Shown here one piece after another: positions 1 to 8,551 of a stretch of 64,000 nucleotides of DNA (the first letter of the stretch is position 1; every line of letters starts with the position of its first letter). The translations under genes were made by a program, and so were the position numbers. The DNA lies in the NCBI GenBank assembly GCA_964596165.1, contig CAZQTW010000005.1:1-64000 (forward strand). Direction: 5' to 3'. The stretch comes from CAYUQT01 sp964596165. GTDB lineage: Bacteria; Planctomycetota; Phycisphaerae; UBA1845; JAFGLZ01. The notes beneath the pieces were generated by a model. The model was not told where the DNA came from and did no database searches. It saw nothing but the letters and a program-made list of their open reading frames with translations.

Positions 1-1077
1 CTAGAACTGGACGACGGCCTTAATCGGATCGCCCTTGCGATCCTTCACATCGGCCAGTGCCTCCTTGAGTTGATCCAGTGGGTAGCGATGCGTGCAGATC
101 ATGCTCAGATCAACCTGTCCACTCGCAATGGCCTTGACGGCACCGGGCCAGGTCAACGGGGCCAGCCAACTGAAACGAATTGTCTTGTCCCATAGGATGG
201 ATTGCAGCGCCGGGACCTTTATCACGGCGGTGTCGGCCGGCAGCCCAAAGAACACCACCCGCGATCGGCGACCGCTGATGGCCAACGCCTCTTCCATCGC
301 TTCGACCGCCCCCGTTGGCGTCACGACGGCATCGGCAAACATGCCGCCGGTGAGCTCGCCGATCCGCTTCTTCAAATCCGCGGCATAGTGGGGCGACTTC
401 TTGTCCTGAGTATTGATGACGACGTCGGCGCCGACCTTCTTGCCGATCTCCAGTCGGTAGTCACGCGTGCCGACGAGCACGACCTTGCCGGCGCCGGCCG
501 CCTTGGCAAGCTGAACCATCATCAACCCGATCGCCCCGGGGCCGATCACGACGGCACAATCTCCGGTTTCGATCTGCATGTTGTTGACGGCGTAGAGGGC
601 GTCAGCGAGCGGCTCGGTCAGTGCGGCGTGCTCCCAGCTAATTCCGTCAGGCACCTTGTGCAGGCCGGTGTAGTGACTCACGCAATACTCGGCGAAGCCG
701 CCGTTCGCGCTCACGCCCAGGACGGCTTTGTACTCGCAGAGGTTGGGCTGTCCCTTCTTGCAGACCGGACACGCATTGCAGTACTGGACCGGATCGGCCA
801 CGACGCGATCGCCCGGTTTGAACAGTCCCAGCTTCGCCGGAATCTTGCCGACCTCGACGACTTCGCCGGCAAACTCATGCCCGAGGATCAGCGGACCTTT
901 GCCCGTGGGGGTCTCCAACGAACTGGCGCCGTAGTAGTAGGCCACATCGGACCCACAGATGCTGCACGCCTTCACGGCGAAGAGGACTTGATCATCCGCC
1001 GGCTGCGGCACGGGTACCTGTTCCAATCGCATGTTGTTCGGCTCGTAGAACACCTGCGCTTTCATCGTCTTCGCCAT
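1..1077 (-). CDS. Zinc-dependent medium-chain alcohol/polyol dehydrogenase
   Basis: A 358-residue NAD(P)-dependent dehydrogenase of the sorbitol/threonine dehydrogenase type, expected to oxidise a secondary alcohol of a sugar or polyol in the cytoplasm. The catalytic zinc site is visible as Cys41 in SICGSD and His67-Glu68 in GHEFAGE. The structural zinc lobe has Cys100, Cys103, Cys106 and Cys114. A Rossmann motif (GPGAIG) lies near residue 180. The ATG is preceded by a good ribosome binding site (AAGGAGA), and the TAG stop lies on the first bases of the window, so the gene is complete. It is divergent from the zinc-ribbon/HEAT gene. The substrate cannot be told from sequence; the many sugar enzymes in the window suggest a sugar or sugar acid. 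Confidence 0.9.
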   Translation of the reverse strand: MAKTMKAQVFYEPNNMRLEQVPVPQPADDQVLFAVKACSICGSDVAYYYGASSLETPTGKGPLILGHEFAGEVVEVGKIPAKLGLFKPGDRVVADPVQYCNACPVCKKGQPNLCEYKAVLGVSANGGFAEYCVSHYTGLHKVPDGISWEHAALTEPLADALYAVNNMQIETGDCAVVIGPGAIGLMMVQLAKAAGAGKVVLVGTRDYRLEIGKKVGADVVINTQDKKSPHYAADLKKRIGELTGGMFADAVVTPTGAVEAMEEALAISGRRSRVVFFGLPADTAVIKVPALQSILWDKTIRFSWLAPLTWPGAVKAIASGQVDLSMICTHRYPLDQLKEALADVKDRKGDPIKAVVQF

Positions 1078-1490
1078 GGTTGGTCTCCTTCCGGCTCAAT
1101 CAAACCGTGTCGCTTGCCCACAACCAATCGTCCTGAAACGCCGGACCGTTGCCTACCCCAGCCGGAGACACTCGTTTCCGGCGCGAAACGGCAACCGCCT
1201 CCTCGGCAACGGGGGTCGCCGAACACTACCTCTCCCCGACGGTCGATGGCGTGCCCGCGTCGAATACAGGGCTCTCCGGGAACGCGGCCTGTTCCGCCCC
1301 GAGTGCATTTCCGGGAGCCAAGCTACGAACGGAACACCCCGTCGACGCGTGCAACCCCATACCGGAGGCGCAGCCTAGCACGCCCGACGAGGGCAGACAA
1401 GTGAGCAGCAATCATCATTGGCGAGTTGACGGGGTGTTCCTCGCGGATACGATGAAGCGAAGGTGAGGTTGAACGGAGAAAGGCCACTTC
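1078..1490. other. Divergent intergenic region, 413 bases
   Basis: It lies between the divergent dehydrogenase and zinc-ribbon/HEAT genes. I see one plausible sigma70-type promoter near its right end (listed separately). The rest is GC-rich without a convincing gene, repeat or terminator. A 105-codon open frame at 1149-1466 has composition unlike its neighbours and no ribosome binding site, so I do not call it. Confidence 0.6.
1426..1453 (+). promoter_or_regulatory. Putative sigma70-type promoter of the zinc-ribbon/HEAT gene
   Basis: TTGACG at 1426-1431 and TACGAT at 1448-1453 are separated by 16 bases. The expected transcription start is near 1460, about 30 bases before the start codon. The consensus match is 5/6 and 4/6. 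Promoter motifs in this lineage are not well established, so this is a prediction. Confidence 0.5.
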
Positions 1491-3416
1491 GTGATGTCCA
1501 AGTCCGTCCTATGCCCGCATTGCGGTCACTTCTTCCTCTCACACAATGAGCCGGGAAACCCTTTTTGCATGTGTCCGGCCTGTGGGCGATGGATGGACAT
1601 TGCCCCGAAGAGACAGGGCAAGCGGAAGCCGCATCGAGCGACCCAGTGCCCGTTCTGCGGGACACAGTTGGCTCTCGGAGGCGACACGTGTCTGTCGTGC
1701 CACAGGCAGATCATCACGGGAGAGATGCTGCCTCTTCGCGATCGGCTGGCGCTTGTGCCGATGGGCAAGAAGATGGCCGTCCTCTGCGGAGGATTGGCTT
1801 TTCTTGTCTCGATCATCGTAATCGTCAACGTCATTGTCACGTGGGTAAGGCATCCCACTCCGCCTCGGTCCCGTCCCGTCTCCAAGGTAACAGTCCCTGA
1901 GGAGCTCGCGGCCAAGAAGATACTGGATCAGCTTCTGCATTCCACCGACGACCGCGAGCGGACGAGACTGAGCGAAGCCTTGGGACGAATCGGACCGGCC
2001 GCAGTCCCCTTGGCTCTCAAGGCTCTCGAACGGTCCGATCTGCCCGAGGAGACCCGCAGGGGCATCTTGAACGCCCTGGGAGAAATCGGGGACCCTCGTG
2101 CCGCCGACGCATTGGCCGAGGCCATGAAGGAGGAGCGGTTCCACCGAACGGCGCTGATCAGTTTGGCCATGGTCGGCGATCGACGTGCAGCCGAGGGTCT
2201 GGTCCGGCTCTTCACCGAAGCCGTTCGGCACGCTTCATTGGGAAACGCCTTGATGAAGCGCTCGCTGATACCGGCCGCGTCCGATCCGACGTTTGTCCAA
2301 CGGCAATGGGCGGAGAGTGCGACCCGACTTCATCGCCCCGCGGGAGCGTTGGGTGCAACGATTCTCCCGGATCTGCTGGCTGTCTACTGGTCGGCTTGGG
2401 ACTGGCCGATTCGCGATCGGGGCCAGGACTGGCTGGACCAGGTCGACCGCGTTCTGGGTCGGATGAGTATCGAGGGTGGGAAGGATACCGAACTAGAAAA
2501 ACTCCTCGCCGGCGGACCGTCGGAGGTCAGACTCGCGGCGGCAATGCTCTTGAGAAGACGGCAAGGCGCCGGGCACCCCGAGGCCGAGAAATGGGCGGAA
2601 ACCCTGAAGGACCTGCTCACGGATTCGCGATTGGAGATCCGCCAGAAGACCGTCTGGGTCGTGGCCTGCCTGACCGATCGAAAGTTCGGAGGCTTCGTAC
2701 CGTCCCAACTGCCCTGCGATGTGACGGCGGCATCGTTGAAGGAGATCGCCGAATGGATGCAGCGACGCACCGGCCAGGTCATTCACATCGCCCCATCCCT
2801 ACTGGCGGAGCACCCGGCGCACGATCCGGTCTTGCGTCGCCAGTATCATCCGGCGAGGGCCATGGCCCGTAACATCGTCCCGGATCTTCCCCGTGCCGAT
2901 TGGTCGCAGGCTCGAGCATGTCGGCAGAAGCTATTCCCCTTGCCCGCCGACGCCGCCCCGGTGGTCCGTGAGCTGTTGCAGCGCGACCCGCGGGATCTGA
3001 GCGTGCCGGCCCGACTGGTCGTCCTGCAAGTGGCGGCTCATTGGCGCGAACGATCGCTCACCGACGCAATCAGGCGCCTCGACGGATTGCTGGACAATCC
3101 GCCATGGATGTCGAGCTGCGTGGCCTGCGCCGTCGCCTGCACGTCACGGAATGTCCAGTCTCAGAAGTGGTTGGATGCGATCGTCGACCTGGATCCGGCC
3201 ATCTTGGGCGAGTCGGACCCCGCCAAGGGGTTTGTGCCGTCCGACCTGGGTTTGCTGATCGCCCCACTCGGACGCCCCGCCTTTGCCGCACTGCATCGCG
3301 ACGACAGATTCCGTCGGTCGGAGGGAAGACTCTTCAAGGTCTACAGTTCCGCCATCGAGGCAATGACCGACTACGGCTGGCCGGTGGCCGCCTGGCTAAG
3401 CGAAGCGGGTCGATAG
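1491..3416 (+). CDS. Double zinc-ribbon, single-span membrane protein with HEAT-like repeats
   Basis: This 641-residue protein has two N-terminal zinc ribbons (Cys8/11/28/31 and Cys53/56/67/70) and one hydrophobic span at about residues 96-118. A large region with HEAT-repeat character follows from about residue 135; GRIGPAAVPLALKAL and GEIGDPRAADALAEAM are typical helices. The layout suggests a membrane-anchored scaffold with cytoplasmic zinc ribbons and exported repeats. The molecular role is unknown. The frame opens with GTG at 1491, directly followed by ATG at 1494. A purine-rich GGAGAAAGG just upstream serves either start. Zinc-ribbon membrane proteins recur in this window (41385-41966), which fits planctomycete genomes. 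Confidence 0.8.
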   Translation: MMSKSVLCPHCGHFFLSHNEPGNPFCMCPACGRWMDIAPKRQGKRKPHRATQCPFCGTQLALGGDTCLSCHRQIITGEMLPLRDRLALVPMGKKMAVLCGGLAFLVSIIVIVNVIVTWVRHPTPPRSRPVSKVTVPEELAAKKILDQLLHSTDDRERTRLSEALGRIGPAAVPLALKALERSDLPEETRRGILNALGEIGDPRAADALAEAMKEERFHRTALISLAMVGDRRAAEGLVRLFTEAVRHASLGNALMKRSLIPAASDPTFVQRQWAESATRLHRPAGALGATILPDLLAVYWSAWDWPIRDRGQDWLDQVDRVLGRMSIEGGKDTELEKLLAGGPSEVRLAAAMLLRRRQGAGHPEAEKWAETLKDLLTDSRLEIRQKTVWVVACLTDRKFGGFVPSQLPCDVTAASLKEIAEWMQRRTGQVIHIAPSLLAEHPAHDPVLRRQYHPARAMARNIVPDLPRADWSQARACRQKLFPLPADAAPVVRELLQRDPRDLSVPARLVVLQVAAHWRERSLTDAIRRLDGLLDNPPWMSSCVACAVACTSRNVQSQKWLDAIVDLDPAILGESDPAKGFVPSDLGLLIAPLGRPAFAALHRDDRFRRSEGRLFKVYSSAIEAMTDYGWPVAAWLSEAGR

Positions 3417-3420
3417 CAGG

Positions 3421-4290
3421 CTAGGATGACATCTCCGGTCGCACCCCCCACTTCAGTTTGGTCACCAGGGTATGCCAGCGCCCTTGCCCCGGATGGCGAA
3501 CGAGCTTGAACTTGTGCGGAGAGGCGCTCACGGAGAGGCAGTCGCCCATGTGGAAGGGCACGGATATTTGTCCGTCGATCGTCAGGGTCGTGCCGTCGTT
3601 CGCTCGCGTGGCGATGACGTCGATGACCTGATTGGCCTTCAGCACCAGCGGACGATGCGCCAGCGAATGCGGACAGATGGGGGTGATCACGATCCCCTCC
3701 ACACCGTTCTCGACGATAGGACCGCCTGCCGCCATGTTGTGAGCGGTCGATCCGATCGGCGTCGAGATGATCAGGCCGTCGCCCGCCACGCTGGTCAAAG
3801 GGGAACTGTCCGCCAAGACGGCCAGTTCGACCATGCGGTACGGCGGACCGGCCTGGACAACACAGTCATTCATGGCCAGACTGGAGAAGACTCGCCGTTC
3901 GTTTCGGAACACGGACACGTCCAGCATCATCCCTTCACTAACATGGGTTGAGTCGGCAAGGATCTGGTCGATGTGCTCTTCGAAATCCTTCAGCGCGAAT
4001 TCGGCGAGATAACCGAGCTTCCCGAGGTTGACGCCCACGACGGGGATCTGCCGACCTCCCATTCCTCGGATGACACCCAAGATCATGCCGTCGCCGCCCA
4101 AGACGACGACGATGTCGGGAGCCGCATCCAGTAGCGTCGGGCTCTGATGCGTGAGTGCTTCGCCGACGACCTCCGCGCGGCGGGCAATCACCGCCTTCAC
4201 CTGTTGCATCGCCTTGGCAACATGCGGTTTGTCGGGATTCCCGATCAGGACGACGCGTCGGGGCCGGGTGTCATTCCTGGAATCGCTCAT
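3421..4290 (-). CDS. nadK: NAD kinase
   Basis: A 289-residue NAD kinase that makes NADP from NAD and ATP (or polyphosphate) in the cytoplasm. The family signature GGDGMILG occurs near residue 64, followed by NLGKLGYLAEF and the NAD-binding stretch DGLIISTPIGSTAHN with AAGGPIV. Length is normal for bacterial NadK. The gene ends four bases from the convergent HEAT gene and starts nine bases downstream of dxs, so nadK is probably co-transcribed with dxs. That would link NADPH supply to isoprenoid synthesis. The ribosome binding site is weak. Confidence 0.95.
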   Translation of the reverse strand: MSDSRNDTRPRRVVLIGNPDKPHVAKAMQQVKAVIARRAEVVGEALTHQSPTLLDAAPDIVVVLGGDGMILGVIRGMGGRQIPVVGVNLGKLGYLAEFALKDFEEHIDQILADSTHVSEGMMLDVSVFRNERRVFSSLAMNDCVVQAGPPYRMVELAVLADSSPLTSVAGDGLIISTPIGSTAHNMAAGGPIVENGVEGIVITPICPHSLAHRPLVLKANQVIDVIATRANDGTTLTIDGQISVPFHMGDCLSVSASPHKFKLVRHPGQGRWHTLVTKLKWGVRPEMSS

Positions 4291-4299
4291 GGTTGCACA

Positions 4300-6261
4300 T
4301 CACGGTCGAATGGGTGGGCCTACCGAAGTGCGCCGGTCGACTCCGGCGCGAGAGGCGATGCGCGCCGCCTGTTCGATGTCCTCGGCCCGCGTGCCAAGGG
4401 CTCGACGAACCGCAGCCACGATGCCGGCCACGTCAAGCCCGACCTCCGCCAATTGCTCGCGACGCGAGCCGTGTTCGATGAAACGATCGGACGGCAAACC
4501 CAACCGGACAACGTGTGCTGCCGGAAGACTCATTTCCTGAGCCGCCTCGAGAATCGCAGATCCGAATCCGCCCTCCAACATGTGGTCCTCCACGGTCAGG
4601 ACCGGGTGTCCCTTGCTCAATACGGCCGCAATCATCTGCCGGTCGAGCGGCTTGGCAAACCGGGCATTGACCACGCCGACCTGAATGCCGTGCGCGGCCA
4701 GTTCTTTGGCCGCCTCCAAGCACGAAGCGACCATCGAGCCGTAGGCTAGCAGGGTCGCGTCGTTGCCCTCGGTCAGACGCCGCGACCGCCCCAGGACGAA
4801 GGGCGGCGTCGTCTCCGCCAGCGGTTCGGGCACCCCATCACGGGGATAGCGAATCACCGTTGCGCATTCAATCGAGACGGCCAGTCGCAACGCCTCATAC
4901 ATCTCCGGTTCGTCCGCCGGAGCCATCAATACCATGTTTGGGAGTTCTCTGAGATAGGCGATATCGTAGGCGCCGTGATGAACCGCCCCGTCGCCGCCGA
5001 CCAGACCCGCTCGATCGAGACAAAAGACGACCGGCAACTGTTGAAGCGAGATCTCCTGAGCGATTTGATCAAACGCCCGCTGGAGAAATGTGGAGTAGAT
5101 CGCCACGACGGGCGTCATGCCTGCTTTGGCAAGGCCGGCCGCCACCGCGACCGCGCCGCTTTCGGCGATTCCACAATCTCGGAATCGGTCCGGAAAGCGC
5201 CGGGCGAACTGGCTCAGGCCCGTCCCGTCGGGCATGGCGGCCGTAATGGCAAACACGCGATGATTGTCCGCGGCAAGCCGAACCAAGGCATCAGAGAACG
5301 CCTGCGTGTAACTTCTCCCACCGCTGCTGACCAGGACCTGTTCACCCTCGATTTTGAACGGACTCGTGCTGTGGAACCGAGTGGGATCGGCCGAGGCGAA
5401 CGTGCAGCCCCGGCCCTTCTCCGTATGAACATGGAGCAGGACGGGGTGTTGCACGTCTTTGAATGCCCGCAACAGTTGAATCAAGTGCTCCGTATCGTGC
5501 CCGTCAACGGGGCCCACGTAGGTGAACCCCAGAGGCTCAAAGATCTGGTGTGGAGAGACGGTCGCCTTTAGCCCCTCCTTGAGATGGTCCAGGGCATCGT
5601 AGACTCCGCGGCCGACGACCGGCAGTCTGGGCAACAGACGCTTCAGACGACGTTTGACCTCTTCATACAGCTCGCTGGTTCGGAACCGGGCCAGATAATC
5701 CGCAAGCGCCCCCTGTGTCGGGGCAATGCTCATCGAATTGTCGTTGAGAACGACCAGCAACTGCCGATCCAGCGCACCGGCCAGGTTCAACCCTTCGAAG
5801 GACAGCCCGTTCACGATGCTGGCGTCGCCTACCAGAGCTACAACCCGCCGACCGCTGCCGAGACTCTTTTCGCCGTAGGCAAGGCCCAACGCCGTCGCAA
5901 TCGCCGTTCCCGCGTGTCCGACAGTGAACTGGTCGTACTCACTTTCGTGGGTATTCGGAAAACCGCTGACCCCATCGCGCTTGCGGAGGCGAGAAAACCC
6001 TTCGCGTCGACCGGTGATCAACTTGTGCGTATAGCATTGGTGCCCAACGTCCCACAGAAGCCTGTCGCTCGAAAAATCAAAGACATAATGGAGGGCCAAG
6101 GTCAGCTCAACCACACCCAAGTTGCTGGCCAAGTGCCCCCCGTTCCGCCCGACCGACTCCACTATCTCCCGGCGTATTTCCTGGCCCAGTTGCGGCAACT
6201 GACTCACCGCAAGGCGACGCAAATCCGCAGGACTGTTGATTGAATCAAGCAATGGGTCCAT
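4300..6261 (-). CDS. dxs: 1-deoxy-D-xylulose-5-phosphate synthase
   Basis: A 653-residue thiamine-diphosphate enzyme that condenses pyruvate and glyceraldehyde 3-phosphate, the first step of the MEP isoprenoid pathway. Recognisable blocks are WDVGHQCYTHKLITGR, the LVVLNDNSMSI metal-binding segment, DRAGLVGGDGAVHHGAYD and the C-terminal transketolase domain. The usual GDG thiamine motif reads GDASIVNG, so the second glycine is alanine; the metal-binding Asp and the later Asn remain. This departs from the common Dxs consensus, so a divergent paralogue with the same fold is possible. It is followed by nadK after nine bases. There is no strong ribosome binding site before the ATG. Confidence 0.88.
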   Translation of the reverse strand: MDPLLDSINSPADLRRLAVSQLPQLGQEIRREIVESVGRNGGHLASNLGVVELTLALHYVFDFSSDRLLWDVGHQCYTHKLITGRREGFSRLRKRDGVSGFPNTHESEYDQFTVGHAGTAIATALGLAYGEKSLGSGRRVVALVGDASIVNGLSFEGLNLAGALDRQLLVVLNDNSMSIAPTQGALADYLARFRTSELYEEVKRRLKRLLPRLPVVGRGVYDALDHLKEGLKATVSPHQIFEPLGFTYVGPVDGHDTEHLIQLLRAFKDVQHPVLLHVHTEKGRGCTFASADPTRFHSTSPFKIEGEQVLVSSGGRSYTQAFSDALVRLAADNHRVFAITAAMPDGTGLSQFARRFPDRFRDCGIAESGAVAVAAGLAKAGMTPVVAIYSTFLQRAFDQIAQEISLQQLPVVFCLDRAGLVGGDGAVHHGAYDIAYLRELPNMVLMAPADEPEMYEALRLAVSIECATVIRYPRDGVPEPLAETTPPFVLGRSRRLTEGNDATLLAYGSMVASCLEAAKELAAHGIQVGVVNARFAKPLDRQMIAAVLSKGHPVLTVEDHMLEGGFGSAILEAAQEMSLPAAHVVRLGLPSDRFIEHGSRREQLAEVGLDVAGIVAAVRRALGTRAEDIEQAARIASRAGVDRRTSVGPPIRP

Positions 6262-6744
6262 AAGAGAATCTGTACAAGAACTTGACTGCCTTACCCCTGC
6301 TAATTCCGTTCACCAAGAGGCAAGCGTCGGCCTACCATGCGTCGAAGGCAGTGCGAAGGGAGCGACCGGCGCTCAAACGCAGTAGTATATCCTCGGGTCC
6401 TCTCGATCTCAAGACGTACCTCATTGTCAGAACAAGAGTTGTCTGCTTTTGAAGTGGTGTCTAGAATGCCGGCACGCATGGCCTTGAAACCGCAATGACG
6501 TGGATTGGGCCATGATGAAATGCGAGGCGGCCAATAGATCCGGATGCCCTCCCGGTTTCCGGAGGAACAGCGTGACCTGCGAAGCGAATATCGGGCGTCT
6601 TGGTCAGAGGTGGAAGGTCTTGCCTTGTCGGACGCTGCCGCGGGAGGCAACACCCGCCCGGGAAAACCGGCGACCGCGACGCCACCGGAAGGCACGCGCC
6701 CCCCAAGACCACAAATGCACCTTTATGGCAGAGGAGTCTGTCGA
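6262..6744. other. Divergent intergenic region, 483 bases
   Basis: It lies between dxs (minus) and the esterase-like gene (plus). The start codon of the plus-strand gene is preceded by GAGGAG at 6731-6736. The frame is also open upstream of it back to 6544, but that extension has no signal-peptide or family character. I see no convincing promoter, terminator or small gene in the rest; it is less GC-rich around 6400-6480. Confidence 0.5.
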
Positions 6745-8478
6745 ATGAACCCGGTCAGGATGGTCTGGTCGTTCGTCTTATCGATCCTGCTCCCATATGC
6801 CGAATCCGGAGCAGCAAACGTTCTCGACCTCTGGGACCTGAATGCAATCCGATCGGACCCCCTCGACGTCAGAGTCTTGGAGGAGACGCCCGGTTTGGAC
6901 ATCCACTTTCCCCATCGCGCCATCCACCTGACGTACCTGTCGCAGCGATGGAAGGACCAGGACGTACGAATTGAGGCGTTCGTAGTGATCCCCACGAAGC
7001 AGGAAAACCCCGTTCCGGCAGTCCTCTCGCTCCACGGGCACGGTGGCGCCGGCTCCATGGATGACGCGAAGAATCAGGCCAGGCAGTTCAAGGCGGTGGG
7101 CATGTCGATCAGCGGGCCCGGGCAAGGCAAGTCCACCGGTCGTCGCGACTGCACCGCCCATTGGATAGATGCGGTGGAGAATCCGCGGAATTCGTTCATG
7201 TACCAATATCCGTACGCCGCCATGCGCGCGATCACCTACTTGACCTCGCTCAAGGAGGTGGACCCCAAACGGATCGGTGTCATCGGCGCATCGATGGGCG
7301 CCATGTGCACGATCATCGTTAACGGAATCGATTCTCGTGTGACGGCCGCCGTACCGGTTTCGGGATGCGGTTCCTACGAACCCGAAATGCGAGCGGGCAA
7401 GACGTGGTTCAGCAGGCTGTTGCTCGATGCCCTGAGGATCGACGCGGACCATCCGGGCGTGCAAGCCTTCCTCCACCACTTCGATCCGATCCTCTATGCG
7501 CCCACCCAGCATGGCCCATGTCTGATGGTATGCGGGGCCCAGGATGAACCCTTCCCCATCACGTGCCTGACCCGCACCATCGAGAAGATGCCGCGCTCCT
7601 GCCGGTTGACCGTCGTTTACGACGCCAACCACGGCGGCTTCACCCGTCCCGACATCGACTTCAAGATGTATGACAACCGCGAACAGTGGGGACGACGCGT
7701 GTTTGGCACGGCACAGGGTTGGCTGAAGAGACATCTCAGCAGCCCCGCCGGCGCGAATGGCGCCCCCCCGATGCCGGAGATGCCCAAGCTAACGTTCAGT
7801 GTGGGAAAGGAGAACACCGTCCTCTTCCGCGCCGAGCCCGACGCATCAGCCCCGATCGTGCGGGTTCTGCTCTGCTGGAGCCTCGACGGCTCATACACCT
7901 TCCACAAGGCGGTCATGAACACGGTGGAGCACAATTGCTACGAATTGGGCCTAGTGCTTCATCAAGCCGAGCGCGAAGGGTTGTGCGCTTTCGCGGAGGT
8001 TGAATACCCCGACAACTTTTTCCTGACCTCAATACCGCTGTTCGGCTCGAAGTTCGACGTACAGGTCCGTCGAACCCGATTCGGCATTGACACCTGGCGA
8101 CGGGAGATGCTTCCCGATCAAGCCATCGCCGAATACAAGAAGGATCTCGAGGATGCTTCACTGAAGCCCTTGGATCGACTGGCTCGTCAGTATAATCTGA
8201 CCAGGTTCTGTGTCGATGCCCACCGGCCGGCCGAGGCCCTGGAACTCCTTCGCCGGATCATCGGACAAAAAGATGAGTTACCCAAGGAACCGATGGTACC
8301 CAATGCCCTGTACCAACAGGCCCTGATCCTGCACGACCAAGGCCAAGACGATGAGGCCATCGCCAGCCTCGAACAGGCCCTGAGACTCTACCCCTCGTGC
8401 ACCGGCTTGGACGGCAAGGAGATCCCCCGTGCTCGAGCGATGATGGTCAGGATCAAGAAGGCAAAGACGAAGGACTGA
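6745..8478 (+). CDS. Secreted alpha/beta hydrolase, acetyl xylan esterase-like, with C-terminal TPR
   Basis: The start is ATG 6745, preceded by GAGGAG and followed by a hydrophobic signal sequence (VWSFVLSILLPYAESGAA). This gives 577 residues. An alpha/beta-hydrolase domain fills about the first 330: VLSLHGHGGAG resembles the oxyanion loop, IGASMGAMC is the nucleophile elbow, and the YDANHGGF segment carries the probable catalytic histidine. The family includes acetyl xylan esterases and dienelactone-hydrolase-like proteins. After a beta-rich middle region, the C-terminus has TPR-like helices (YQQALILHDQGQDDEAIASL). The likely role is removal of ester groups from a polysaccharide outside the cytoplasm. 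It directly precedes a decayed glycoside hydrolase gene. Confidence 0.75.
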   Translation: MNPVRMVWSFVLSILLPYAESGAANVLDLWDLNAIRSDPLDVRVLEETPGLDIHFPHRAIHLTYLSQRWKDQDVRIEAFVVIPTKQENPVPAVLSLHGHGGAGSMDDAKNQARQFKAVGMSISGPGQGKSTGRRDCTAHWIDAVENPRNSFMYQYPYAAMRAITYLTSLKEVDPKRIGVIGASMGAMCTIIVNGIDSRVTAAVPVSGCGSYEPEMRAGKTWFSRLLLDALRIDADHPGVQAFLHHFDPILYAPTQHGPCLMVCGAQDEPFPITCLTRTIEKMPRSCRLTVVYDANHGGFTRPDIDFKMYDNREQWGRRVFGTAQGWLKRHLSSPAGANGAPPMPEMPKLTFSVGKENTVLFRAEPDASAPIVRVLLCWSLDGSYTFHKAVMNTVEHNCYELGLVLHQAEREGLCAFAEVEYPDNFFLTSIPLFGSKFDVQVRRTRFGIDTWRREMLPDQAIAEYKKDLEDASLKPLDRLARQYNLTRFCVDAHRPAEALELLRRIIGQKDELPKEPMVPNALYQQALILHDQGQDDEAIASLEQALRLYPSCTGLDGKEIPRARAMMVRIKKAKTKD

Positions 8479-8551
8479 CACCGACGGCATCGGTAAGGCG
8501 GAAACGTTGGGTCTGGAATGAGACCCTCGTCATGTCAATCGAGGACTTGAG

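Noticed and set aside
202..1404. A 400-codon plus-strand open frame opposite the alcohol dehydrogenase
   Set aside because: It is a shadow of the clearly recognisable minus-strand dehydrogenase in GC-rich DNA and has no family motifs or ribosome binding site.
1149..1466. A 105-codon open frame in the first intergenic region
   Set aside because: No ribosome binding site, no domain, and it covers the likely promoter of the next gene.
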